A stretch of DNA of 8,422 bases, taken from the NCBI GenBank assembly GCA_002421995.1, contig DISP01000217.1, positions 1 through 8,422 of the forward strand. The letters run 5' to 3'. This DNA is from Bacteroidales bacterium UBA6207. Its GTDB lineage: Bacteria > Bacteroidota > Bacteroidia > Bacteroidales > F082. Positions 1-6,341 of the stretch are shown in pieces. The position numbers and the translations under genes are program-made. Within the stretch, counting starts at the first letter, position 1; each line of letters starts with the position of its first letter. Below the pieces are notes generated by a model that did no database searches, was not told the origin of the DNA, and saw only the letters and a list, made by a program, of their open reading frames with translations.

Positions 1-149
1 TCTATTGTCATTGTATGGATATTATAGGTGGATGTAAACTGTTGCAGCACACGTCCTGTCATGTCGGTGAGCCTGATAACTGATCCTGCAAAAAGACCTT
101 CCATGCTGAATTGCCCGGTTGTTGGGTTTGGAAATGCTTTGATAGTCAT
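1..149 (-). other. T9SS type A C-terminal sorting domain (partial)
   Basis: Residues about 1417-1465 of the large surface protein. The segment starts after an Asp/Asn linker (GIDDNNN) and shows the standard opening IKAFPNPTTGQF, then VIRLTDMTGRVLQQF, which fits the family pattern of YPNPT.G, a hydrophobic strand, and D..GR.V. The final strands, normally around G.Y.V.V, lie beyond base 1. In the family this domain is recognised by the Por secretion machinery and removed by the sortase-like PorU. Confidence 0.88.
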
Positions 150-3100
150 GTTATTGTTGTCATCAATGCCGGTAATGCCGGTTTCCATCGTAGCCAGCAT
201 CGAAAGGCCAAGCAGTTGGAAAGTGCCATCGTGGTTGGGCATGGATGGGTCGTAGGTTACGCTCATATTATAGGTCAGGTCGTTGTCGCTTTCATGGAAT
301 TTCCAATGAATGAGGTCGCCTACCTGGAAACCATCTTTTTGCGGAGTGGCAGGATTGTCGCCATACGCTCTGACAATCAGAACACCATTTTCATACAAGG
401 CCGCCCCGGCGCAGTGCTGCGTTCCGTTGTCGTCCCAGAACACGCCAAACATATCACCATCGTTGATGCTCAGCCCCTGCATGGCAGCCGAGGTAGGAAT
501 ATAGATATTGTGTACGCTGGAGGTACGCGTAAATTCCCAGCCTTCAGGCAGGTTCATGGCTGGTTCAATTTGCACTTCGATGGAGGCAGGCACGCTCTCG
601 CCGATGTCGTACACAGCAGTGATACCGTAATTGATCGTTCCGGTGATGCCGGGTATGTCAGTATAGTCCAGACCCTGAAGCAAGTTGCCGTTGATCTGCT
701 GACCATCGCGGTAAAGATTATATCCCAGCAAAACAGGATTGGAGGCACTATTTCTGGTAGCCGGCGATTCTTTTTTAACAAGGGAGGGAGTTTCAGCAGT
801 TGATTTTCGGCTAATTCTTTCGAGTACAATAGGTTGTGATAATCCATTGATGCTGGTGCTTTCAAGCATTCCGCGAATGTTCCAGTTGTAAGGTAGTCCG
901 TATGCACTCAGGGTGCTCCATTCGCTTCCATTGAGGCTCACAAGATCGCCTTTACCTTCAATAGCCGGGCCACTGTCAATACCGGCAGGAAAATCAAATC
1001 CGGTTTGTATCATCTCATAGCCAATCCAAAGATAATCGTCGGCCGTGATGGTGATGGGAACATTGAGTTGCACCTCGTTCCATCCCATAGGTGATGGGTT
1101 AATAACGGCTTGTTCAAAGATGAGATTTTCGGCATTGCTTCCGGTAAAAATTTTTGCCGTGAAGTAAGGAAGGTCCGACCAGGTGTAGAACGCAATGCTG
1201 CTTAGTTGTTTGCCGGCATAGGGCATCAGGTCAACAGGTGAAAATTTGGCAGCGGCTACAAGCGTACCATCCGAAGAGAATCCTACAGCCGAATATGGCG
1301 TTCCGCTGCCGTATTGCAGAAGGCCCGGATTTGAGCCGGGAGGAAACCAGCTAAGATTGACAGATTGGTCAGTTACTTCGCCTGTAAAACCGGCAGGAGG
1401 TGGCAGGCTCACGGTGGCTGTCATCACAGCTGTAAAAGTAACCTGCTCATTACCAAGGAAAGTCGAAATGCCAAGGTTTCCGGTATATTGACCCGGTTCA
1501 CTGCCATAAAAGTAAACAACCACTTGTGTTGTTTCACCGGCACCCAAATAGGAATTCAGCAGATAAGGCTGAAAAGCGATATTATCCGAACCGGAATAAA
1601 CATACATGGGGAAAGAGCTGGCATTGGTGATGTTGAATAGTTTGTACACATACTGATTCACCGGCACCATACCAAAATCGAGGGTGTCAGATTCAAACAG
1701 GATGACAAATTCACCTACCTCTACTGTTAATTCAGTAGGAACGATGGTAATCGGATTGTTGAGGTTATTCGTCTGAATCCTGATGGGAATGGTGTTAAAA
1801 CCAGGTGTAAGGTATTCGGAATAGATGGTGAATGCCACCTGATTACTTTGTCCGGGCTCAATGGAAGTGTTGCTGGTGTCGAGCGAATAGAAATAAGGAA
1901 GCTGATAGGGAGTCCAGTTCAGAGGAGTTTGACCTGTGTTGGTAAAAGTAAGATCGATGGTAACACTCTGCCCGAAGTCGATGGTTGCAACAACAGGTTG
2001 TGGGGTCACAGTGAGTGCCGGCCCGCCAATTTGCAGCAGCTTTTCGGTTGGGATACTTTCGCCAAGGTCATAGACGGTGGTAACACCATAAGTAAAAGTA
2101 CCATTGCCGGGTTCCGGATCGGTGAACTCAGTCTGTTCAAGCAAGTTGCCATTCAGTTTCTGACCATTGCGATAAAGGTTATATCCTTGAAAAACAGGTA
2201 CAACAGCAGGACTTTTAATTGTAGCGCCTCTTTCGATGGTTCGGTTGATCAGGCCTGCACCCGGGTTGGCAGCCAAACTGTTTTCTGCTATGGGAGAAGC
2301 AAGGGGGAGCAGGGTGCCCGACTCAGAGATAAATCCTTTGATCAGCCAATTGTTGGGGAAGCCGTATTCTGAAAGTGTTGCCCAGCCATCACCCAGATTA
2401 ACGAGATCGCTTAAACCGGTGATTGCCTGGCTGTTGTCCACAGCTGCAGGATATTCATTGAAAGGCTGTTGCATTTCGTAACCTATCCAAAGATCTGTGT
2501 TGGCATCAATGATTACCTGGCTATTGAGAATTATGTCGTTCCATTGATCAGGCACAAAAGAAGCAATTTGCTGACTTAGAAGCAATGTTTGAGCATTTGG
2601 ACCTGTCCAGATTTTTAAAACATAATTGGTTGAAGAGGAAGTGGGATAGAAAGCGGTCTTAATGAGTGGGAGGCCGTTGTATGTGTTGAGAGTTCCGGCA
2701 GGCCAGCGTGCAGCAATCTGAAATGTGCCGCCATCGCCCAATCCAAGCGAAGTGTAATAGGTATCGTTGGAATAACCAATCCAGTTGCCGTTGTTGCCCG
2801 AAGAAGCCAGCCACTCCAGATTCACGTCATTGTTGGCTTGCAATGCTGCATTCAGATAGAGAGGTCCTTGCAGCACAGCTTCGCCTGAGAGCGGGATGGA
2901 ATAGGCGTTTGCACCCTCCACATTGATATTAAAGGTAAGGGCAGCATTGTAGAATTGTAGATTTTGAGGTGTAAAATAAACCACAAAAGCCATTTGGTAA
3001 AAGGGTGGAATATCCAGCGAAGCTGTTGAGGCATAGAATGATGGATCAGAGGAGGCGATGTTGGAAATCTTTAATGTATCATAACCACCATTGTAAATCA

Positions 3101-4397
3101 TGAATTGACGGGTGGTTGTTTGGCCAAGCGCTGTTTGCCCAAAATCGAGTTCGGTTTGATAGAGATAAATTTCTGGCTGTTGAAAAACAGTGAAAGCAAG
3201 TGGGTAGTTGATCACAGAAAAAGCAGGATCGCTTGTGCTGAAGGTCAGCATGTTGGTGTAATTACCCGGATTGAAGCCATACACATAAAATGTCAATGTG
3301 ATATTTTGTGCACCGCCGGCAGGAATGGTTCCCTGAGCCGGTTCAACATGGAGGTAGTAGTTATTGGCGGCGGCTTGCCAGGTGATGGCATTTGGGCTGT
3401 TGTTATAAAAAGTAATTGTTCTTTGAGAAGTCTGGTCGTTCGGGAAGGAATCTGAAAACACCTCCGGCATAATGAGATAGGGAGATTCTCCCAAAGCGAT
3501 GGCTGAGGTCGCCGGGGCACTTTCAACTCCGGCATAAACCGCTGTTACAGCATAGGTATAATAACCGGGACCAAGATCACTGTCAGAAAAAGTCAAATCC
3601 GTTACAGAACCAATGTTTTGTTGATTGCGGTAAACATTGTAGCTGTCGGGCACCGCTGTAGCGCTTTTTGCGGCATGGTCAACATCTTTCACAGGACGCA
3701 GACGGATGCTTTGCAGCTTACCGTTTTCAGCCGGGGGTGTTGATTCCCGAACAACTTCTCCAAGCGTTGCCATCTTTCCGTTTACATCCTGCAGAATGGC
3801 TTTCAGGCTCCAGTTGCCATAAACCCCATAATCGCTGAGGTTTTCCCAAAAACCCTGGAGATTTAACTTGTCACCATATCCTGCCACCGGCGGGCCTGCA
3901 TCAAGACCGGCGGGGAATTCGTTCGCAGGGTGCGCCATTTCAATGCCAATCCACAATTCTTGTGTGACATCTATTACAACAGCATCGCTCAGTGTTAACA
4001 AGTTCCATTCACCGGCCACAAGGTTGTTGAAGCTTTGCGAAAATAGTAAAACAGAAGCATCGTTGCCTTTCCACACTTTCAAAGTATAGGAGCTGACCGA
4101 GCTGTTGGCAAAGAAACTCACCTGCCTGATCGCATATCCGGAATAAGCCGCTATTTGAGCAGCTTCCCAGCGGGCTGCCAGGGTAAATGTGCCTCCGGAA
4201 TACAAACCGATTGCATCGTTATTGGTACCATTCGTCCAGGCAAGCTCTGCAAGTTGGCCTTCTAATGGCGCCTGCCATTCCAGCTGCACAGTGGTTGAGT
4301 CTGTTAAAGAAGTTTGTAGCCCGATTGGAGGATTTTGAGCAGTCATACTTCCGGCAATAAGCAGAAGCTGAACTAAAAGCGTAAGAATAGTTTTCAT
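1..4397 (-). CDS. Large modular secreted/surface protein with T9SS C-terminal sorting domain (3' end cut by window edge)
   Basis: The frame is open from an ATG at 4397-4395 to the left edge, giving 1465 codons without a stop; I translated it line by line. Residues 1-20 form a Sec signal peptide (MKTILTLLVQLLLIAGSMTA). Three repeats follow (W41, W529 and W1017 are equivalent), each a fibronectin-III domain split by an inserted module carrying GGTF..AARW, LWIG.E and NW motifs. Immunoglobulin-like ASH/HYDIN-type domains lie at about 306-405, 407-506, 793-892 and 895-996 (motifs LDFGQ and LDFGM). A beta domain with GVFWDDNG and KDGF..GD motifs spans about 1280-1405. From about 1417 the segment KAFPNPTTGQF...LTDMTGRVL is a T9SS type A sorting domain, probably lacking only its last 25 or so residues. 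The protein should be exported by Sec and then T9SS, and be secreted or anchored at the surface. No catalytic motif is visible, so adhesion or substrate binding is inference. Only one cysteine (C1329) occurs in the visible part. Confidence 0.93.
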   Translation of the reverse strand, partial: MKTILTLLVQLLLIAGSMTAQNPPIGLQTSLTDSTTVQLEWQAPLEGQLAELAWTNGTNNDAIGLYSGGTFTLAARWEAAQIAAYSGYAIRQVSFFANSSVSSYTLKVWKGNDASVLLFSQSFNNLVAGEWNLLTLSDAVVIDVTQELWIGIEMAHPANEFPAGLDAGPPVAGYGDKLNLQGFWENLSDYGVYGNWSLKAILQDVNGKMATLGEVVRESTPPAENGKLQSIRLRPVKDVDHAAKSATAVPDSYNVYRNQQNIGSVTDLTFSDSDLGPGYYTYAVTAVYAGVESAPATSAIALGESPYLIMPEVFSDSFPNDQTSQRTITFYNNSPNAITWQAAANNYYLHVEPAQGTIPAGGAQNITLTFYVYGFNPGNYTNMLTFSTSDPAFSVINYPLAFTVFQQPEIYLYQTELDFGQTALGQTTTRQFMIYNGGYDTLKISNIASSDPSFYASTASLDIPPFYQMAFVVYFTPQNLQFYNAALTFNINVEGANAYSIPLSGEAVLQGPLYLNAALQANNDVNLEWLASSGNNGNWIGYSNDTYYTSLGLGDGGTFQIAARWPAGTLNTYNGLPLIKTAFYPTSSSTNYVLKIWTGPNAQTLLLSQQIASFVPDQWNDIILNSQVIIDANTDLWIGYEMQQPFNEYPAAVDNSQAITGLSDLVNLGDGWATLSEYGFPNNWLIKGFISESGTLLPLASPIAENSLAANPGAGLINRTIERGATIKSPAVVPVFQGYNLYRNGQKLNGNLLEQTEFTDPEPGNGTFTYGVTTVYDLGESIPTEKLLQIGGPALTVTPQPVVATIDFGQSVTIDLTFTNTGQTPLNWTPYQLPYFYSLDTSNTSIEPGQSNQVAFTIYSEYLTPGFNTIPIRIQTNNLNNPITIVPTELTVEVGEFVILFESDTLDFGMVPVNQYVYKLFNITNASSFPMYVYSGSDNIAFQPYLLNSYLGAGETTQVVVYFYGSEPGQYTGNLGISTFLGNEQVTFTAVMTATVSLPPPAGFTGEVTDQSVNLSWFPPGSNPGLLQYGSGTPYSAVGFSSDGTLVAAAKFSPVDLMPYAGKQLSSIAFYTWSDLPYFTAKIFTGSNAENLIFEQAVINPSPMGWNEVQLNVPITITADDYLWIGYEMIQTGFDFPAGIDSGPAIEGKGDLVSLNGSEWSTLSAYGLPYNWNIRGMLESTSINGLSQPIVLERISRKSTAETPSLVKKESPATRNSASNPVLLGYNLYRDGQQINGNLLQGLDYTDIPGITGTINYGITAVYDIGESVPASIEVQIEPAMNLPEGWEFTRTSSVHNIYIPTSAAMQGLSINDGDMFGVFWDDNGTQHCAGAALYENGVLIVRAYGDNPATPQKDGFQVGDLIHWKFHESDNDLTYNMSVTYDPSMPNHDGTFQLLGLSMLATMETGITGIDDNNNMTIKAFPNPTTGQFSMEGLFAGSVIRLTDMTGRVLQQFTSTYNIHTMTI
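561..1406 (-). repeat. Protein-coding tandem repeat, copy 3 (shortened: split FN3 + insert only)
   Basis: Residues about 998-1279. It has VNLSWFPP (W1017), an inserted module with LVAAAKFSP, AKIFTG, YLWIGYEM, AGIDSGPAIEGKGD and NWNIRG, a linker, and GYNLYRDGQ...INYGITAVYDIGES (1225-1268). Unlike copies 1 and 2 it is not followed by the immunoglobulin-like pair. The protein passes directly into the LPEGWEF / GVFWDDNG domain and then the T9SS signal. Landmarks are again 487-488 residues after copy 2. Confidence 0.85.
1410..2867 (-). repeat. Protein-coding tandem repeat, copy 2 (split FN3 + insert + two ASH-like domains)
   Basis: Residues about 511-996. The same order as copy 1 recurs: VNLEWLAS (W529), inserted module with GDGGTFQIAARW, LKIWTG, DLWIGYEM and NNWLIKG, linker, GYNLYRNGQ...FTYGVTTVYDLGES (738-780), then two immunoglobulin-like domains (793-892, 895-996). 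Equivalent landmark residues lie 486-488 residues after those of copy 1. The insert lacks the clean AG.DAGP motif of copy 1 and reads AAVDNSQAITGLSD instead. Confidence 0.85.
2880..4325 (-). repeat. Protein-coding tandem repeat, copy 1 (split FN3 + insert + two ASH-like domains)
   Basis: Residues about 25-506 of the large surface protein. The first FN3 strands (VQLEWQAP, W41) are followed by an inserted module at about 47-203 with SGGTFTLAARW, LKVWKG, ELWIGIEM, AGLDAGPPVAGYGD and NWSLKA. A variable linker of about 45 residues leads to the returning FN3 half YNVYRNQQ...YTYAVTAVYAGVES (253-293). Two immunoglobulin-like domains follow (306-405 and 407-506). The copies are clearly paralogous at protein level but diverged at DNA level. 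Confidence 0.85.
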
Positions 4398-4615
4398 AGT
4401 GAGTGTTAGTTTAGTTTACCTGATCAATGTCAGTCGCTTTGAATTATTATCATTTTCACGAGAACAAACCAGAATGACTTTTTGATTTTGTGTTTCAATT
4501 AACGTGTTGAATGCCTGTTTGTTCAAATAGTTTTTCTTAATTTGTTGTTAAGAATGTTCACATGCAAAGCTGAACTTATTACTTTTATTGATGTTTATTG
4601 TCAAAACCTTGCAGG
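4398..4615. other. Divergent AT-rich intergenic region between the surface-protein gene and the pterin-synthase gene
   Basis: No gene is visible here. A perfect 7-bp inverted repeat lies at 4534-4554 (TTCTTAA, 7-base loop, TTAAGAA). It is not followed by a T-run on either strand, so it does not look like a terminator. On the minus strand TTTG at 4468-4465 is followed after 18 bases by TAATTCAA (4446-4439), a weak match to the Bacteroidota -33/-7 pattern that would give the surface-protein gene a leader of roughly 40 bases. The bases before that gene's ATG are A-rich with no Shine-Dalgarno motif. Confidence 0.5.
4580..4587 (+). promoter_or_regulatory. Possible -7 element for the pterin-synthase gene
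   Basis: TACTTTTA matches the Bacteroidota -7 consensus TAnnTTTG except at the last base. It lies 28 bases before the chosen ATG at 4616. There is no convincing TTTG at -33; only TGTT at 4555-4558 is near the right distance. This is a weak prediction in AT-rich sequence. Confidence 0.25.
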
Positions 4616-5023
4616 ATGAAAGTAGCCGTTTACCGAAAAGCCCACTTCAATGCAGCCCACCGATTGTATAACCCGGGCTGGAGTCAGGAAAAAAACAACG
4701 ATGTTTTTGGATTATGTAATAATGTTAACTGGCACGGACACAACTACGATCTTGTTGTGAAAGTTGTTGGAGAGATCAATCCTGAAACAGGATATGTTGT
4801 TGATATGAAGATTCTTAAGAACCTCATAAAAACAGAGATTGAAGATCGTTTCGACCATAAAAACCTCAACCTTGATTGTGTTGAATTTGAAGGCATTAAT
4901 CCGACAGCTGAAAATATTGCTGTGATTATCTATGGAATTTTGCGCTCAAAACTCGATCCCGCGCTGGAGGTGCAGGTTAGACTTTACGAAACTGAACGCA
5001 ATTTTGTAGAGTATCCCGCTTGA
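4616..5023 (+). CDS. queD: 6-pyruvoyl-tetrahydropterin synthase / 6-carboxytetrahydropterin synthase (QueD) family
   Basis: A complete 135-residue protein of the T-fold PTPS/QueD family, close to the usual length for Bacteroidota members. Zinc ligands are visible as H15 (in HFNAAHRL) and H40 and H42 (in WHGHNY). The catalytic cysteine is C34 (in GLCNN), and the D80-H81 pair (in RFDHKNLNLD) supplies the rest of the triad. PTAEN (96-100) and E125 (in RLYETERNFVEYP) fit the pterin-binding end. The family converts 7,8-dihydroneopterin triphosphate; QueD enzymes make 6-carboxy-tetrahydropterin for queuosine and other 7-deazaguanines, whereas PTPS enzymes make the biopterin precursor. Sequence alone does not fully separate the two, and no other queuosine gene is in the window. 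I prefer the ATG at 4616, just after GCAGG; an in-frame TTG at 4598 would add six residues but is unlikely. The gene converges on the LacI-type gene with a 3-base gap. Confidence 0.93.
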   Translation: MKVAVYRKAHFNAAHRLYNPGWSQEKNNDVFGLCNNVNWHGHNYDLVVKVVGEINPETGYVVDMKILKNLIKTEIEDRFDHKNLNLDCVEFEGINPTAENIAVIIYGILRSKLDPALEVQVRLYETERNFVEYPA

Positions 5024-5026
5024 GTT

Positions 5027-6043
5027 TCAGGTTGATTGTCTGATTACCAATGGGCTTTCAATAAGGATAGTTTCAGGAGTGCGGTTTAGTCCCGAGGTAT
5101 CTGCTATATGTTGAAACAATCTTTCGGCAGCTGTTCGCCCAATCTCGAATCCCATTGGTAGCACAGTAGTAAGTTGCGGTTGATACATCAGACTGAAAAC
5201 ATCTTCACAAAAGCCAACCAATGCCAATTGTTCCGGCACTTTCAGTTTTCGTTGATAGACTTCACGCATGATACCTGACATTGTCAGGTCGCTGATGGCA
5301 AAAAGTCCATCGGGCGGCGTTTCCAGATCGAGAAGTTTTGCAGTTTCGGCGGCGGCTTCTTCTGGCGATTCACCGGAAATCACATAATCCTTCACAAAAG
5401 GAATCCCATGATCGCGCAGGGCTTCCTGAAAACCTTTCAAACGGTTGATACTGATAAGAAGGTCAGGATTGCCAATGCAGATAGCAAGCCGGTTTCGTCC
5501 GGTTTCTATCAAATGACTTGTTGCCACATAAGCACCTTTAATATCATCTACCATCACCATATCACCCATCAGACCGCTCGGAACCCTGTCGAAAAACACG
5601 ATGGGGATGCCTTCGTCGGATACGTTGGCAAAGTGACTGAAGTCTTTCGTCTTGCGCGAGACGCACGCCAATACACCTTCTACATTATTGGCCAGCATGA
5701 TGTTCGTGTTGTGAACCTCATTTTCATACGACTCATTCGATTGCAGAATCATGAGGTTGTAACCATGCTCATGCGCGATGCTCTCGATACCGTTGATCAC
5801 AGTCGGAAAAAAGAAACTATAGATTTTCGGGATAATCAAACCAATGACACGGCTTTTTTTTGATCGCAGTGAAATAGCCACCTGACTTGGTCGGTAATGA
5901 AAACTGTCAGCCACATTTTTCACGGCAGACTTTGTTTCCGGACTTATGTCGGGATGATCTTTTAATGCTCGGCTAACCGTTGACTTGGAGACGCCAAGCA
6001 ATTTAGCAATGTCCTTAATTGTTATCTGTTTTTTCAATGCCAT
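5027..6043 (-). CDS. LacI/GalR-family transcriptional regulator
   Basis: 338 residues, the normal length for the family. The N-terminal helix-turn-helix is ITIKDIAKLLGVSKSTVSRAL (7-27) with recognition helix 19-26. The hinge is YRPSQVAISLRSKKS (50-64), where L59 corresponds to the leucine that family members wedge into the central CG of the operator. The periplasmic-binding-protein-like effector domain starts near R65 (VIGLIIP) and has the usual landmarks FFDR (150-153), N200-R201 before LKGF, ISDL (250-253) and PQLTTV (289-294). The usual GFDD is GFCED here (277-281), so the effector pocket may differ. I chose the ATG at 6043 because it directly precedes the family N-terminus; the frame is open upstream to a GTG at 6235, but that stretch shows no domain and overlaps the operator region. 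The gene is divergent from the TonB receptor gene, the likely target. The effector is probably a sugar, but that is inferred from family and context. Confidence 0.95.
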   Translation of the reverse strand: MALKKQITIKDIAKLLGVSKSTVSRALKDHPDISPETKSAVKNVADSFHYRPSQVAISLRSKKSRVIGLIIPKIYSFFFPTVINGIESIAHEHGYNLMILQSNESYENEVHNTNIMLANNVEGVLACVSRKTKDFSHFANVSDEGIPIVFFDRVPSGLMGDMVMVDDIKGAYVATSHLIETGRNRLAICIGNPDLLISINRLKGFQEALRDHGIPFVKDYVISGESPEEAAAETAKLLDLETPPDGLFAISDLTMSGIMREVYQRKLKVPEQLALVGFCEDVFSLMYQPQLTTVLPMGFEIGRTAAERLFQHIADTSGLNRTPETILIESPLVIRQST

Positions 6044-6078
6044 CAGGTGAGTGAAAATTTGTTTAGTGCAAATCAGGG

Positions 6079-6086
6079 TAAAAGTA
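6079..6086 (-). promoter_or_regulatory. Possible -7 element for the LacI-family gene
   Basis: Read on the minus strand this is TACTTTTA, one base from the consensus TAnnTTTG and identical to the candidate before the pterin-synthase gene. It would start transcription roughly 30 bases before the ATG at 6043. A TTG at 6105-6103 lies 16 bases upstream, shorter than the usual spacing. It sits beside the weaker operator-like site, which would allow autorepression. Weak evidence only. Confidence 0.25.
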
Positions 6087-6089
6087 GCA

Positions 6090-6105
6090 ACTAAAACGGT
6101 TGCAA
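6090..6105 (+). promoter_or_regulatory. Possible secondary LacI-family operator (imperfect)
   Basis: ACTAAAACGGTTGCAA has a central CG at 6097-6098. Its right half GGTTGC is identical to the right half of the perfect palindrome 76 bases away. The inner 12 bases match the PurR-type core GCAAACGTTTGC at 9 of 12 positions. The left half is degenerate. The position just upstream of the regulator gene suggests autoregulation, which is inference. Confidence 0.35.
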
Positions 6106-6165
6106 GCCCACTTTTTTGGCCGGTGTTTTCGGTATTTATAATTAAAATTTGAAAAAAGTTATCAA

Positions 6166-6205
6166 CCGCAACCGGTTGCGGAATCGGTAGCGAAATCGGT
6201 TCCGG
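6166..6205 (+). promoter_or_regulatory. LacI-family operator-like palindrome with 12-bp tandem repeats
   Basis: Bases 6166-6181 read CCGCAACCGGTTGCGG, a perfect 16-bp inverted repeat centred on CG. It matches the PurR operator consensus ACGCAAACGTTTGCGT at 12 of 16 positions, and a central CG is typical of LacI/GalR operators. From 6170 the sequence also runs as three 12-base units, AACCGGTTGCGG, AATCGGTAGCGA and AATCGGTTCCGG, which agree pairwise at 9-10 of 12 positions and place CG at 6173, 6185 and 6197. The block lies between the divergent regulator and receptor genes. It is about 55-95 bases upstream of the receptor -7 element, so activation or looping is as possible as direct repression. 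Confidence 0.65.
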
Positions 6206-6236
6206 TACAAATTGCTGTATTTCAGCGATTAACACA

Positions 6237-6268
6237 TGTTAAAACTGTGAAATACTACTATAGCTTTG
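6237..6268 (+). promoter_or_regulatory. Predicted Bacteroidota-type promoter of the TonB receptor gene
   Basis: TAGCTTTG at 6261-6268 is a full match to the Bacteroidota primary-sigma -7 consensus TAnnTTTG. At the -33 position only TGTT (6237-6240, 20-base spacing) is present instead of TTTG, so the upstream element is weak. Transcription would start near 6274 and leave a leader of about 70 AT-rich bases. The leader holds a repeated ATCTTAA (6277-6283 and 6288-6294). The bases just before the ATG are A-rich (CAAAAAAGA) without a clear Shine-Dalgarno sequence. Confidence 0.55.
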
Positions 6269-6341
6269 CGGAAATAATCTTAAGAAAATCTTAAAAGCAT
6301 TTTATTAATCAAGCAATTGTTAAACCAAAATTCAAAAAAGA

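Noticed and set aside
111..803. A 230-codon plus-strand open frame, and a similar 174-codon frame at 1848-2372.
   Set aside because: Both are antisense shadows of the large minus-strand surface-protein gene. Their products resemble each other in short stretches only because the underlying gene is internally repeated. They show no domain.
554..907. A 117-codon minus-strand frame, and others at 1010-1195, 2852-3034 and 3293-3535.
   Set aside because: They lie out of frame inside the large minus-strand gene, whose frame gives recognisable domains throughout this stretch.
4534..4554. Perfect 7-bp inverted repeat TTCTTAA / TTAAGAA, considered as a rho-independent terminator.
   Set aside because: The stem is AT-only, there is no T-run after it on either strand, and both flanking genes are transcribed away from it.
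5408..5863. A 151-codon plus-strand frame opposite the LacI-type gene.
   Set aside because: Shadow of the regulator gene, which has a full family domain structure. The shadow product has no recognisable features.
6277..6294. Direct repeat ATCTTAA in the receptor leader, considered as a regulatory element.
   Set aside because: It is only seven AT-rich bases repeated 11 bases apart, which is expected by chance in such sequence.
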